A stretch of 36,988 nt of DNA from Microbacterium bovistercoris (GTDB lineage: Bacteria; Actinomycetota; Actinomycetes; Actinomycetales; Microbacteriaceae), in NCBI RefSeq assembly GCF_003387575.1, contig NZ_QUAB01000032.1, positions 1-36,988 of the forward strand. The letters run 5' to 3'. A program made the position numbers and the translations under genes. The notes under the pieces were generated by a model. It was not told where the DNA came from, did not search any database, and saw only the letters and a program-made list of their open reading frames with translations. Of the stretch, positions 5,809-13,919 are shown in pieces; within the stretch, counting starts at the first letter, position 1; every line of letters begins with the position of its first letter.

Positions 5809-7131
5809 TCAGGCGTTCGCCTTCTCGGACTTCCGGCTCGATCGGCGGCTGCTCTCGGCGACCTGCTCGACTGCGGCCGCTGCGGCGTCGGCGGCCTCCT
5901 CGGCCGCGCGCGCCGCGAGGAACAGACCCTCACGGTTGAGGTGACGCGAGTACCGGGCGTCGAGGTACAGCACCGGCACGTCGCCGGCAGCGCGGATCAG
6001 CTCGGGGTAGAGCTCGTCCTTGATGGGGCCGGAGCCGCCGCCGTAGACGTACACGACCTCGGTGGACTCACCCGACTGGCTGAGCGTCTCGCTGAACGAG
6101 CGGCGGATCTGCTCGACGAGGTGCTTCACGTCGGGCTCGACCAGGGTCTGTGCGCGCTGGTGGCGGTTGCGCTGCAGCACCGAGGGCGTCGACTGCAGGA
6201 AGTCGGCGAGCTGCTTGCGGCTGGTGAAGCGCAGGTCGGCCTCGTCCTGACGGTCGAGCGCGTTCTCGAGGATCGTGCCGTAGCCCATGTCGAGCGTCGA
6301 CGCGGCCTCGGCGTTGAAGCGGCCGTTGGTGAACACCGGGAAGTTCACGGTGCCCTCGCCCACGTCGATGCCGATCGTGTTCTGCGCGGCGACCAGGTCG
6401 GCGCCGGTGACGCCGGGGAGGATGTCGGCCTCACGCGAACGCAGGTCGGTGAGCAGCGCGTCGGCCAGGGGCTCGCCCTTGTCGGAGATCGCGTACTGCG
6501 CAGACGCGCCCTCGGCGACCACCTGCACGTCGACGAACTCGAGGCGGATGCTGACCGGGGTGTTGAAGTTCTTGATCGTGACGAGGTGCACGGCCGAGCC
6601 CTTCGAGCCGATGAACTCTCCGGCGTAGCCGTAGCGGCGGGCGACGAACTCGCTGATCGGCAGGGCGAGACCGGTGCGCACCTTCACGCGCAGCTCGTGG
6701 TCGGGCAGTGCGTCGTGCTCGCGCACGTAGTCGCGCAGTGCCTTCGCCGCGTACACGCCCAGCACGAGGATCTTGCTCAGCTGCTGGTCGGCCTTGCTGG
6801 CGTGACCGTCGTGCACCTCGAACTCGCTGAACACCGAGCCGCGCACGCTCAGTGCCGAGCGGCCGAAGATGCGGCGGTCGCTGTCGGAGACAAGCGGCGA
6901 CGAGAACGAGGCGTCGAGACGGTTGTAGAAGTCCTCTTCGGCGTCGTTCATGGTCTGCGCGGCCTCGGCGTCCTCGAGGGGCACCTTCGGCGACTGCCGC
7001 GGGGTGGCGACGATCGCGCTGGGCAGGTCGATGCGATCCCGCAGACCGGTGTCGGTGTTGAGGATCATGCCTTTGACGTAGCCGTTGCCGACGTCGATGC
7101 CGCCGGTGAGGTTGATGATGTCCGAACTCAT
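5809..7131 (-). CDS. ParM/Alp-type actin-like ATPase
   Basis: A 440-residue protein with the actin/Hsp70 ATPase layout: phosphate-1 motif GIDVGNGYVKG (11-21), phosphate-2 motif GIDVGEGTVNFPVF (254-267) and adenosine motif YVYGGGSGPIK (361-371). The sequence is closest in style to plasmid-segregation ParM/StbA/Alp proteins rather than MreB or FtsA. The C-terminus (about 407-440) is an Ala/Glu then Ser/Arg-rich tail. It starts at the ATG at 7131, behind AAAGG, 47 bases after the ParR-like gene, so the pair is an operon. Such ATPases form filaments that push DNA bound by an adaptor. No replication or partition genes lie nearby, so the locus appears chromosomal; its cargo is unknown. Confidence 0.8.
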   Translation of the reverse strand: MSSDIINLTGGIDVGNGYVKGMILNTDTGLRDRIDLPSAIVATPRQSPKVPLEDAEAAQTMNDAEEDFYNRLDASFSSPLVSDSDRRIFGRSALSVRGSVFSEFEVHDGHASKADQQLSKILVLGVYAAKALRDYVREHDALPDHELRVKVRTGLALPISEFVARRYGYAGEFIGSKGSAVHLVTIKNFNTPVSIRLEFVDVQVVAEGASAQYAISDKGEPLADALLTDLRSREADILPGVTGADLVAAQNTIGIDVGEGTVNFPVFTNGRFNAEAASTLDMGYGTILENALDRQDEADLRFTSRKQLADFLQSTPSVLQRNRHQRAQTLVEPDVKHLVEQIRRSFSETLSQSGESTEVVYVYGGGSGPIKDELYPELIRAAGDVPVLYLDARYSRHLNREGLFLAARAAEEAADAAAAAVEQVAESSRRSSRKSEKANA

Positions 7132-7178
7132 GGGGGAGACCTTTCGTTCCGAGTGTCGGGGTGAGATGGGGGAAGTGG

Positions 7179-7595
7179 TTACAGGCCGAGGAGATCGTCG
7201 ATGGTCGCCGACGCGGCGTCCGCCTTGGGCGCGGGGGCCTTCTTCGCCGGTGCCTCGGGTGCCGACGCATTCGGTTCCGCGGTCTTCGGCTCCGAGGCAT
7301 CCGGCTCCGGGGCATCCGGCTCCGCGGCATCCGGCGCGGGTGCCGTGGTCGCCGGCGACGCAGCTGCGGCCGGCGGCTCGTCGGCGGGGAAGATCTCCGC
7401 GACGTGCACCGGCTCGGCCGGCGGCCGAACCGGGCGGTTGGCCACGTCGACGAAGCCCTCACGGGCGATCGCCTCGCGCACCAGACGACGGAATGAGTCG
7501 GATGCGGAGTACTGCAGATCGAGCCATTCGATCACGCTGGTGTCGGCGACGGGGACGGTGATCTCCACCTTGCGAGTGGATGGCACTTCAGCCAC
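7179..7595 (-). CDS. ParR-like adaptor for the actin-like ATPase
   Basis: A 138-residue protein. Residues 8-50 (KVEITVPVADTSVIEWLDLQ, then SASDSFRRLVREAIAREGFVD) match the ribbon-helix-helix domain of ParR/StbB-type adaptors, in which a strand is followed by two helices. Residues 60-127 are a Pro/Ala/Glu/Asp-rich disordered linker, and the protein ends in the short peptide ATIDDLLGL, a plausible filament-binding motif. The start is the GTG at 7595, with AAGGAG six bases upstream; longer in-frame extensions run through non-coding sequence. Adaptors usually lie downstream of the ATPase gene; here the adaptor comes first. The DNA site it binds is unknown, but the palindrome GGTACAGTACC at 7661-7671 is a candidate. 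Confidence 0.65.
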   Translation of the reverse strand: MAEVPSTRKVEITVPVADTSVIEWLDLQYSASDSFRRLVREAIAREGFVDVANRPVRPPAEPVHVAEIFPADEPPAAAASPATTAPAPDAAEPDAPEPDASEPKTAEPNASAPEAPAKKAPAPKADAASATIDDLLGL

Positions 7596-7681
7596 TGCTG
7601 CTCCTTCGTCTCTGACAGCGCTCCGGATCGCACGACAAACGGCGACACGCCCTAGATCACGGTACAGTACCCTGCTGTCCG

Positions 7682-8344
7682 TCAGCCGATCAGAGCCTGT
7701 CTCAGCTCGGTCGCGCTCCCGACCTGCAGGATCGAGCCCTCCGACTCCCCCGGGTCGCCGAAGCCCCACTCCGCGAAGATCACCGGGATGCCGTGCTGCC
7801 CTGCGCCCTCGATGTCATGCACCCTGTCACCGATCAGCACGGGGCGCGAGACGTCGGCCCCCGCGGCCTCGAGCAGCGTCAGCGCGCGCCCGATCACGGT
7901 CGCCTTGTCCTCGTTTCCGCCGGTCCGCGGGTCGGGCAGCGAGCCGGCGACGGTGGTGAGCAGGCCGGTCAGCTCGTAGTGGTCCAGGATCGCGAGCACC
8001 TGGTTCTCGGGCTTCGAGCTGGCCGTGGACTGCGGGATCCCCGCATCCTGCACGGCGCGCAGCACCTCCGCGACCCCGGGGTAGATCGCGACGGACGCCG
8101 CATACCCGTCGCGCGCCGCGAGTTCGCGATACCGCGCGACGGCATCGAGCGACTGTTCGCGCTCCATGCCGGAGCGCTGGAACGACTCGTACATGGGCGG
8201 CCCGATCCAGCGCGAGAGCTCTTCGGGCGCCGGTGGCTGCATGCCGTACGAGGTGAAGACCTCGCGCAGACGCGGAAGGATGCCGGCGGACGCGTCGGCG
8301 ATCACGCCGTCGACGTCCCAGAGGATGCAGGTGAATTCGGGCAT
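7682..8344 (-). CDS. HAD-family hydrolase, phosphoglycolate-phosphatase-like
   Basis: A 220-residue HAD phosphatase. Motif I is DVDGV (Asp10 nucleophile, Asp12), motif II is STASSK (106-111), the motif III lysine is Lys147 in NEDKATVIG, and motif IV is GDRVHD (172-177). The alpha-helical cap between motifs I and II (about residues 18-85) is the C1 type of Gph-like enzymes. The substrate is probably a small phosphorylated metabolite; the exact one cannot be told. The start is the ATG at 8344; a TAGTCT box at 8351-8356, six bases upstream, suggests a leaderless message, although GGAGG also lies in the gap. It follows the DUF389 gene in the same direction with a 19-base gap. Confidence 0.88.
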   Translation of the reverse strand: MPEFTCILWDVDGVIADASAGILPRLREVFTSYGMQPPAPEELSRWIGPPMYESFQRSGMEREQSLDAVARYRELAARDGYAASVAIYPGVAEVLRAVQDAGIPQSTASSKPENQVLAILDHYELTGLLTTVAGSLPDPRTGGNEDKATVIGRALTLLEAAGADVSRPVLIGDRVHDIEGAGQHGIPVIFAEWGFGDPGESEGSILQVGSATELRQALIG

Positions 8345-8363
8345 GCCTCCAGACTATGGGCGG

Positions 8364-9344
8364 TCAGTCGGAGGGCTCGTCGCCGAGATTGACCCGATAC
8401 GCGGGGATGAACTCCACGTCGACGTCGGCGGGATCCACCCCGGAGTCCTGCAGGGTCTGGACGAGTCCGTCGGTGCCCGGCAGCGGGGGTGCGCCGGTCA
8501 GCGTCAGCTCGGCGCGGCCGCCGCTGACGGTGAGGGCGTCGATCTGCCATCCAGCCTGCTCCGCCCACGGCTCGGCGGCCGCGCGCACCCGCGACTCGAG
8601 CATCGCATCCGTCGTGAACCGCACCGAGGTGCTGGCGAGGGGGATCGCGATGATCGCCAGGGACACGATGATCGAGATCAGCGCGCGGTACGGGCGTGCC
8701 GGTGTCGCGGCATCCTCCGCGGCGATCCCCTCCCACTTCGCGCGCAGAGGCGCGAGGACGACGATGCCGGAGCCGAGGATCGCGGCGACGTTCGTCGCGA
8801 ACAGCAGTAGGGCTCCCCCGGCCTGGTCCCAGGCGCCCGACTCCATCGTCAGCCCGACGACGGACAGGGGCGGCACCAGCGAGATGGCGATCGCGACACC
8901 GGGCAGCGTGTCGGAGATGTCCTTGCGGACCAGGGCGACAGCGCCCACGACTCCGGTGGCCAGCGCGGCGAGCAGATCGATGAGATGCGGGGAGATCCGC
9001 CCGGAGACCTGCGAGTTCATCGGCGCGATGACCGGCGACTGCACGAACAGCCCGACGAGGTACCCGATCGCGACGGCGCAGAGCGCCCCGGTGATCACCA
9101 GGACCCAGCAGCGGACGAGGTTGCGGCGGCTGCCCAGCACCGTCGCCAGGACGACGCCGAGGATGGGGGTCATCAGCGGGGCGACGATCATCGCGCCGAT
9201 CACCGTCGCCGTCGAATCCCCGACCACTCCGGCACTGGCGATGATGCTCGCGAGCACGAGCAGCATCCAGAACCGGGAGTCGCGATGCCGGGCATCCGGG
9301 CCCTCGAAGAACACGGAATCGCGCATGGCGGCGACAGTGTTCAT
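8364..9344 (-). CDS. DUF389 family membrane protein
   Basis: A 326-residue protein. Residues about 25-245 contain six or more hydrophobic helices with the family phrases GDSTATVIGAMIVAPLMTPI (42-61) and DTLPGVAIAISLVPPLSVVG, which identify DUF389 (TIGR00341-type). A soluble C-terminal part (about 250-326) follows. The biochemical role of the family is not known; some members are fused to transport-like domains. The start ATG at 9344 lies close behind a GGAGGG. It is divergent from the AI-2E-type transporter gene across a 142-base gap and upstream of the HAD gene on the same strand. Confidence 0.85.
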   Translation of the reverse strand: MNTVAAMRDSVFFEGPDARHRDSRFWMLLVLASIIASAGVVGDSTATVIGAMIVAPLMTPILGVVLATVLGSRRNLVRCWVLVITGALCAVAIGYLVGLFVQSPVIAPMNSQVSGRISPHLIDLLAALATGVVGAVALVRKDISDTLPGVAIAISLVPPLSVVGLTMESGAWDQAGGALLLFATNVAAILGSGIVVLAPLRAKWEGIAAEDAATPARPYRALISIIVSLAIIAIPLASTSVRFTTDAMLESRVRAAAEPWAEQAGWQIDALTVSGGRAELTLTGAPPLPGTDGLVQTLQDSGVDPADVDVEFIPAYRVNLGDEPSD

Positions 9345-9486
9345 TGACCCTCCTGCGGGTGACAGGAGGCGCCGTCCGCCTCCGGGTGGCGGAATCCTGA
9401 CACCTGGAGTGCCGTGCGCGCAAGCAGGTCATCCCTGCCGGGCGAGTCCCATGACGCCGGTAGGCGCACCGGGATACTGTGCCTGA

Positions 9487-10632
9487 GTGAGCAGTGAAGA
9501 AGGCGGCCAGTCCGTGCCCGAGCCCGTGACCACGCCCGAGCGGGCGGCGGAGTCGTCGCGTCCCCGTCGCATCCTTCCCGCCGCTCCCCTGCGCTCCGGG
9601 TTTCTCGTGGCGATCGGCGTACTGCTGGCGATCGCACTCGCCCTGGTGTTCGTCTCGCTGTCGTCCGTGCTGATGTCGCTGTTTCTCGCGCTGTTCCTCG
9701 CGCTGGGCCTCGACCCCGCCGTGCGTCAGCTGCAGCGCACCGGCATGAAGCGGCCCTGGGCGATCGTCACGGTGGCCGTGGGGGTGCTCGTCATCGTCGT
9801 CGCGATCATCCTCATCGTGGTGCCGGCGATGGTGCGCCAGTTCGTGCACATCGTGCAGGAGGCGCCGGAATGGCTGGCGCACGCGCAGACCACCGACTGG
9901 TACCAGAACATCGAGAACGCGCTCGGCATCGACCTCGAGGTCGTGATCGCGCAGGGACTGGAATCGGTCGTCAACATCTCGTCGTTCCTCGCGATCTCGG
10001 GCGGTGTGCTGAAGGCGGCCGGCGGGATCATCTCGGGCATCTCCAGCACGGTGCTGGTGGTCGTGCTGACGCTCTACTTCATCGCCTCGCTGGAGACCAT
10101 GAAGGGCGCCCTGGCGATGCTCGTGCCGCAGTACCGGCGGGAGACCTTCTCGAGCCTGACCGATCAGATCACGGCATCCGTCGGCGGGTTCGTCGCCGGC
10201 GGCATCACGCTGTCGTCGATCAACGCCGCCGTCGTGTTCGTGCTGCAGTTCCTGATCGGCTCCAACATCGCCGTGCTGCTGGCGATCGGCGCATTCTTCA
10301 TCACGCTGGTGCCGATGATCGGCTCGATGATCTTCCTGGTGGTCGGGACGGCGGCCGCCCTGTTCATCGGCCCCTGGCAGGCCCTCGTCTTCCTGATCGG
10401 GTACTTCGCCTACATCCAGATCGAGGCGTACTTCGTCACGCCGCGCGTGATGGGCAAGGCCGTCGCCGTGCCCGGCGTGCTCGTGATCATCGGCGCGATG
10501 ACCGGAGCGGCGCTGATGGGTCTGCTCGGCGCGCTGGTCGCCATCCCGATCACGGCCTCGGTGCTGATCATCATCCGTCAGGTGACGATCCCCGCGCAGG
10601 ACGCGAAGACGATCGCGCCGGAGGCCGGTTAG
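9487..10632 (+). CDS. AI-2E / PerM-family membrane transporter
   Basis: A 381-residue protein with about eight hydrophobic helices and the family's central soluble stretch (about 120-170, [20 protein letters not shown]). Signature phrases are [20 protein letters not shown] in the second helix hairpin, and [20 protein letters not shown] followed by [23 protein letters not shown] near the end. The family includes TqsA-like autoinducer exporters and Na+/H+ antiporters of the UPF0118 type; the substrate here is unknown. The start is the GTG at 9487, six bases behind a TACTGT box (9475-9480), a leaderless arrangement. Its last four bases overlap the convergent nucS gene. Confidence 0.9.
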   Translation: MSSEEGGQSVPEPVTTPERAAESSRPRRILPAAPLRSGFLVAIGVLLAIALALVFVSLSSVLMSLFLALFLALGLDPAVRQLQRTGMKRPWAIVTVAVGVLVIVVAIILIVVPAMVRQFVHIVQEAPEWLAHAQTTDWYQNIENALGIDLEVVIAQGLESVVNISSFLAISGGVLKAAGGIISGISSTVLVVVLTLYFIASLETMKGALAMLVPQYRRETFSSLTDQITASVGGFVAGGITLSSINAAVVFVLQFLIGSNIAVLLAIGAFFITLVPMIGSMIFLVVGTAAALFIGPWQALVFLIGYFAYIQIEAYFVTPRVMGKAVAVPGVLVIIGAMTGAALMGLLGALVAIPITASVLIIIRQVTIPAQDAKTIAPEAG

Positions 10633-11324
10633 AACAGGCGCGGAGCGCCCGACTCGATGCCCTTCATGTCCTCGTAGTCGAGGACGAGGCAGCGGATGCC
10701 GCGATCCTCGGCGAGTACGCGGGCCTGCGGCTTGATCTCCTGCGCGGCGAACACGCCGGTGACGGGAGCGAGGTGCGGGTCGCGGCCCAGCAGCTCGAGG
10801 TAGCGGGTGAGCTGCTCGACGCCGTCGATGTCGCCGCGGCGCTTCACCTCGACCGCGATGGCCGCTCCCCCGGCATCCCGCACCATGAGATCGACCGGGC
10901 CGATCGCCGTGGGGAACTCGCGGCGCACCAGCGTCGCACCCTCGCTGATCAGGTCGACCTGCTCGGCGAGCAGTCGCTGCAGGTCCGCCTCGACGCCGTC
11001 CTTCTGCAGACCGGGGTCGATACCCAGGTCGTGGTTCGAGTCGTGCAGGACTTCATAGATCTGCACGCGCAGCGCATCGCCGGTCTTCTTGTGCGTGACC
11101 CGCCAGACCTCGACGACACCCGCGGATGCCTCGTCCTCGCCCGGCTCCTCGGTGGTGAGCGAGCACGGCGGGCTCATCCAGTTCAGCGGCTTGTAGCTGC
11201 CGCCGTCGGAGTGCACGAGCAGGCTGCCGTCGCCCTTGTGCATCAGCACACGGGTGGCCGGGGGCAGATGGGCGTTGAGGCGGCCGGAGTAGTCGACGGC
11301 GCAGCGGGCGATGACGAGACGCAC
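10629..11324 (-). CDS. nucS: NucS (EndoMS) mismatch endonuclease
   Basis: A 231-residue protein of normal NucS length. Residues 1-105 are the DNA-binding dimerisation domain. The nuclease core follows: [12 protein letters not shown] (109-120), GPVDLMVRD with the metal ligand Asp145, and AVEVKRRG with Glu159 and Lys161, then [12 protein letters not shown]. The protein ends in RLF, which fits the sliding-clamp-binding tail. NucS carries out the non-canonical mismatch repair of Actinobacteria, which lack MutS/MutL, by cutting both strands at G-T, G-G and T-T mismatches. The start is the GTG at 11324; a TAGGCT box at 11331-11336 suggests a leaderless transcript. It is convergent with the AI-2E-type gene by four bases. 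Confidence 0.96.
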   Translation of the reverse strand: MRLVIARCAVDYSGRLNAHLPPATRVLMHKGDGSLLVHSDGGSYKPLNWMSPPCSLTTEEPGEDEASAGVVEVWRVTHKKTGDALRVQIYEVLHDSNHDLGIDPGLQKDGVEADLQRLLAEQVDLISEGATLVRREFPTAIGPVDLMVRDAGGAAIAVEVKRRGDIDGVEQLTRYLELLGRDPHLAPVTGVFAAQEIKPQARVLAEDRGIRCLVLDYEDMKGIESGAPRLF

Positions 11325-11348
11325 CCGAAGAGCCTACCCGTCAGCGGA

Positions 11349-12701
11349 TCACGTGCCTTCCGGCACGGTGAGCGTGCCGAGCGACGGATGCCACAGCGGC
11401 GTCGTGTGCCAGGCGACGGACAGCCCTCCGGCACCGCGGCTGATGATCGCGCGATGCGGCGAGGTGGGCACCACCAGATGCACCAGCACGTCGTCACCGG
11501 CGCGCTCGCCGCGGGCAGCCACAGCCAGAGACTGCTCCCGCGTGCCGAGTACGGCGTGCGACCAGCGATCCTGCGGCACCGCGACCTCGCCGAGGGGTGT
11601 GGTCAGCAGCCAGCCGCCGTCCGCGGCGTCGGCCAGCATCCAGGCCTCCGGGTCGGGCATCGGGTCGGATGCCGCCAGCGCATGCCGCGAGATCCACGAG
11701 TCGCGCGTCGCCGCGCGCTCAGCGAGGCGGGCGGAATCGTCGGCGGACGGCGCGACCTCGTCGTCGTGGAACGACTCCACCAGCCGCCACAGCGCATTCA
11801 GGGTCTCGTGCGTCCGCGTCGTGGCGCCCTGATACGCGACGACGACGCCGGTCTCCGGCATGACGAGCACGAACTGGCCGTAGGCGCCGTCCAGCCGGAA
11901 GCCGTGCCGGCTGCGCCAGACCTGGAACCCGTAGCCGAGCGACCAGTCGCCGTCCGGGTCGCCGTCCGGGTCGCCGTCCTCGTCGCGATTGTCGGACCAG
12001 GGTCGCGCCATCGCCTCGACGTACGTCGCGGGGATCACCTGCCGACCGCGGAACCGGCCGCCGTCGGCGAGCATGATCCCGGTTCTGGCGAGGTCGTCGA
12101 TCTCGAGATGCAGGCCCGAGAAGCCTTGATCGATCCCGTCCAGCGGGATCCACCAGCGCTGACCGATGCCGAGCGGGTCGAACACGCGCCCGCGCAGCAG
12201 ACCGGTCAGGGACAGGCCGCTGACCGCCTCGACCACGGCGGAGAGCGCGTAGCTGGCCGGCGAGTTGTAGGCGAAGCTGCTGCCGGGAGCTGCTGCCGGC
12301 GGAGTCGTGAGCAGCGTCGGCACCGAGAACGGCAGGCTCAGGGTCTGCTCGCGGCTGTGCCCCGTGTTCATCGTGAGCAGGTGCCGCACGGTGATGCCGT
12401 TCGGGTTCTCCCCTCCGAGGTAGCGCTCCACGGGAGCGTCGAGGTCGATCGCGCCGTCGGCCTCGAGCAGTCCGATCGCGAAGGCGGTGAACGTCTTCGA
12501 GACCGAGTACACCAGGGCCGGCTGCTCGGCCGACCACGGCGCCCAGGAGGTGCGGAACAGCACGTGGCCGCGGCGGGCGACGATCAGCGCGTGCGGGTCG
12601 AGCCCGCCGCGCTCGAGCTCGTCGAGCAGCCGGATAAGCGCGGCAGAGGAGAGTCCCTGGCGCTCGGGCGCGCAGGACGGCAGCTGATCTGTCGTGAGCA
12701 T
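11349..12701 (-). CDS. Beta-lactamase-fold serine hydrolase
   Basis: A 450-residue protein of the class C beta-lactamase/esterase fold. The nucleophile motif is SVSK (66-69) and the second motif YNS (145-147), in the contexts YSVSKTFTAFAIGLL and FAYNSPASYALSAVVE. No signal peptide is visible, so it is probably cytoplasmic and acts on an imported ester or amide rather than on antibiotics. The C-terminal domain (about 330-450) is a beta-rich extension. Codons in the centre of the protein form a 12-bp tandem repeat giving DGDPDGDPDGDW. It lies seven bases downstream of the lacI-type gene on the same strand, linking it to the carbohydrate locus on the other side of the shared promoter region. Confidence 0.85.
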   Translation of the reverse strand: MLTTDQLPSCAPERQGLSSAALIRLLDELERGGLDPHALIVARRGHVLFRTSWAPWSAEQPALVYSVSKTFTAFAIGLLEADGAIDLDAPVERYLGGENPNGITVRHLLTMNTGHSREQTLSLPFSVPTLLTTPPAAAPGSSFAYNSPASYALSAVVEAVSGLSLTGLLRGRVFDPLGIGQRWWIPLDGIDQGFSGLHLEIDDLARTGIMLADGGRFRGRQVIPATYVEAMARPWSDNRDEDGDPDGDPDGDWSLGYGFQVWRSRHGFRLDGAYGQFVLVMPETGVVVAYQGATTRTHETLNALWRLVESFHDDEVAPSADDSARLAERAATRDSWISRHALAASDPMPDPEAWMLADAADGGWLLTTPLGEVAVPQDRWSHAVLGTREQSLAVAARGERAGDDVLVHLVVPTSPHRAIISRGAGGLSVAWHTTPLWHPSLGTLTVPEGT

Positions 12702-12708
12702 AAGGGCC

Positions 12709-13737
12709 TCAGATGGTCGCGGGGGCGGCGGTGGATTCGCGGATCACGAGCTCGGTCATCAGGTCCATCCGCATCGATGTCGGAGGCTGCCCGTCGGCCG
12801 AGGCGATCAGCATCCGGGCGGCCAGTCCGCCCATCTCGCGCAGCGGCTGGTTGACGGTCGTGAGCGGCGGGTTCAGCCACTCCGTGATCGGCAGGTTGTC
12901 GTAGCCCACGAGTGACAGGTCGTCGGGGATGCGCAGGCCGCATTCGCGGGCCGCCCGGGCGATGCCGAAGGCGATGTAGTCGGAGCCCGCGAAGATCGCG
13001 GTGGGGCGGTCGGGTCGGGAGAGCAGGTCGAGAGCGTGCTGGTAGCCGGATGCCGCGTCGAAGCCGCCCCAGCGCACCATCGCCGGATGCCAGGGGACGC
13101 CGGCCGAGTCGTGCGCGCTGCGGAACCCGTCGACCCGGGCGCGCGAGCAGAGGACGTCGGCGGGCCCCATCACCACGGCGATGCGGGTGTGGCCGAGGTC
13201 GAGCAGGTGCTGCGTGGCCACCAGGCCGCCATTCCAGTTGTTGGATCCGACCGTCGGCACGTCGGTGGGCGGCTTGCCCTGGGTGTCCAGGACCACGAAC
13301 GGAATGGAGCGGGAGCTGAGCTGATGCCGCTGCGTCGGGTCGAGGTCGGAGAGCACCAGCAGCACGCCGAGCGGACGCCGCGCCATCACGTCGTCGATCC
13401 ACTCCTGCGTCGGGCGGTGCGAGCCGCCCAGTTCCGAGAGCACGACGCCGATGCGGGCGGGGCCGGCGACGCGCTCCACGCCGGAGATGATCTCCAGCGC
13501 CCACAGGTTGTCGGATTCGTGGAACACGACGTCGAGCAGCCGGGGGCCGGTGGTGCGAGCACCGTCCGCACGCGTCGCGACCGGCTTGCGGTACTCATGC
13601 GCCGAGAGTGCGGCCTCGATGCGAAGCCGGGTGGCCTCCGAGACATCGGGCCGTCCGTTCAGCACCTTCGACACTGTCGGGGCCGACACCCCCACCTCGG
13701 CCGCGATCTCCGCGATCGTGGAACGCCCCTTGGCCAT
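12709..13737 (-). CDS. LacI-family regulator of the divergent sugar locus
   Basis: A 342-residue regulator. The N-terminal helix-turn-helix and hinge (TIAEIAAEVGVSAPTVSKVL at 7-26, then NGRPDVSEATR) are canonical, and residues 60-335 are a periplasmic-binding-protein-like sensor domain with the usual FAGSDYIAFGI and SLVGYDN phrases. The start ATG at 13737 follows AGGAGG. It is divergent from the ABC importer operon, and the intervening region contains two overlapping palindromes that are its likely operators. By family, binding of an imported sugar releases repression; the GH39-type enzyme in the target operon points to a xylose- or arabinose-containing oligosaccharide, which is inference. 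Confidence 0.92.
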   Translation of the reverse strand: MAKGRSTIAEIAAEVGVSAPTVSKVLNGRPDVSEATRLRIEAALSAHEYRKPVATRADGARTTGPRLLDVVFHESDNLWALEIISGVERVAGPARIGVVLSELGGSHRPTQEWIDDVMARRPLGVLLVLSDLDPTQRHQLSSRSIPFVVLDTQGKPPTDVPTVGSNNWNGGLVATQHLLDLGHTRIAVVMGPADVLCSRARVDGFRSAHDSAGVPWHPAMVRWGGFDAASGYQHALDLLSRPDRPTAIFAGSDYIAFGIARAARECGLRIPDDLSLVGYDNLPITEWLNPPLTTVNQPLREMGGLAARMLIASADGQPPTSMRMDLMTELVIRESTAAPATI

Positions 13738-13818
13738 GCATCCTCCTCGAAACTATCGGTCAGCGTAGTCGGCGCAGGGTGACACTGCCACCCCCGGAAA
13801 GCGAATTCCCTCGGGGGA

Positions 13819-13890
13819 TTGACGCGCGGTCTCCGGTATGAATAGTGTTGCCGCCAACAACATATCGGAACTGATTCCGAAAGTTTCGGA
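13819..13890 (+). promoter_or_regulatory. Promoter and double operator of the sugar-uptake operon
   Basis: TTGACG at 13819-13824 and ATAGTG at 13842-13847 (17-bp spacing) form the probable promoter. Downstream lie two overlapping inverted repeats, TCGGAA-CTGA-TTCCGA (13865-13880) and TCCGAAA-G-TTTCGGA (13876-13890), which share the half-site TTCCGA. The second, with its CCGAAA/TTTCGG arms, looks like LacI-family sites of actinobacterial hemicellulose genes. Binding would block elongation or clearance, since both lie downstream of the -10 box. Confidence 0.75.
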
Positions 13891-13919
13891 CTAACGCGTC
13901 CACACAACGAAGTGAGACC

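Noticed and set aside
10629..10632. Four-base overlap of the AI-2E-type gene and nucS as a regulatory device
   Set aside because: Short convergent 3' overlaps are common in compact genomes and nothing else marks this one.
11349..12701. Beta-lactam resistance from the SxxK hydrolase
   Set aside because: No signal peptide, and the gene is in a sugar-uptake context; the fold is shared by many esterases and peptidases.
9870..12854. A 994-codon open frame on plus
   Set aside because: It runs antisense through nucS and the serine hydrolase and out of frame through the AI-2E-type gene; the product is His/Arg/Asp-rich low-complexity sequence, a GC-bias artefact.
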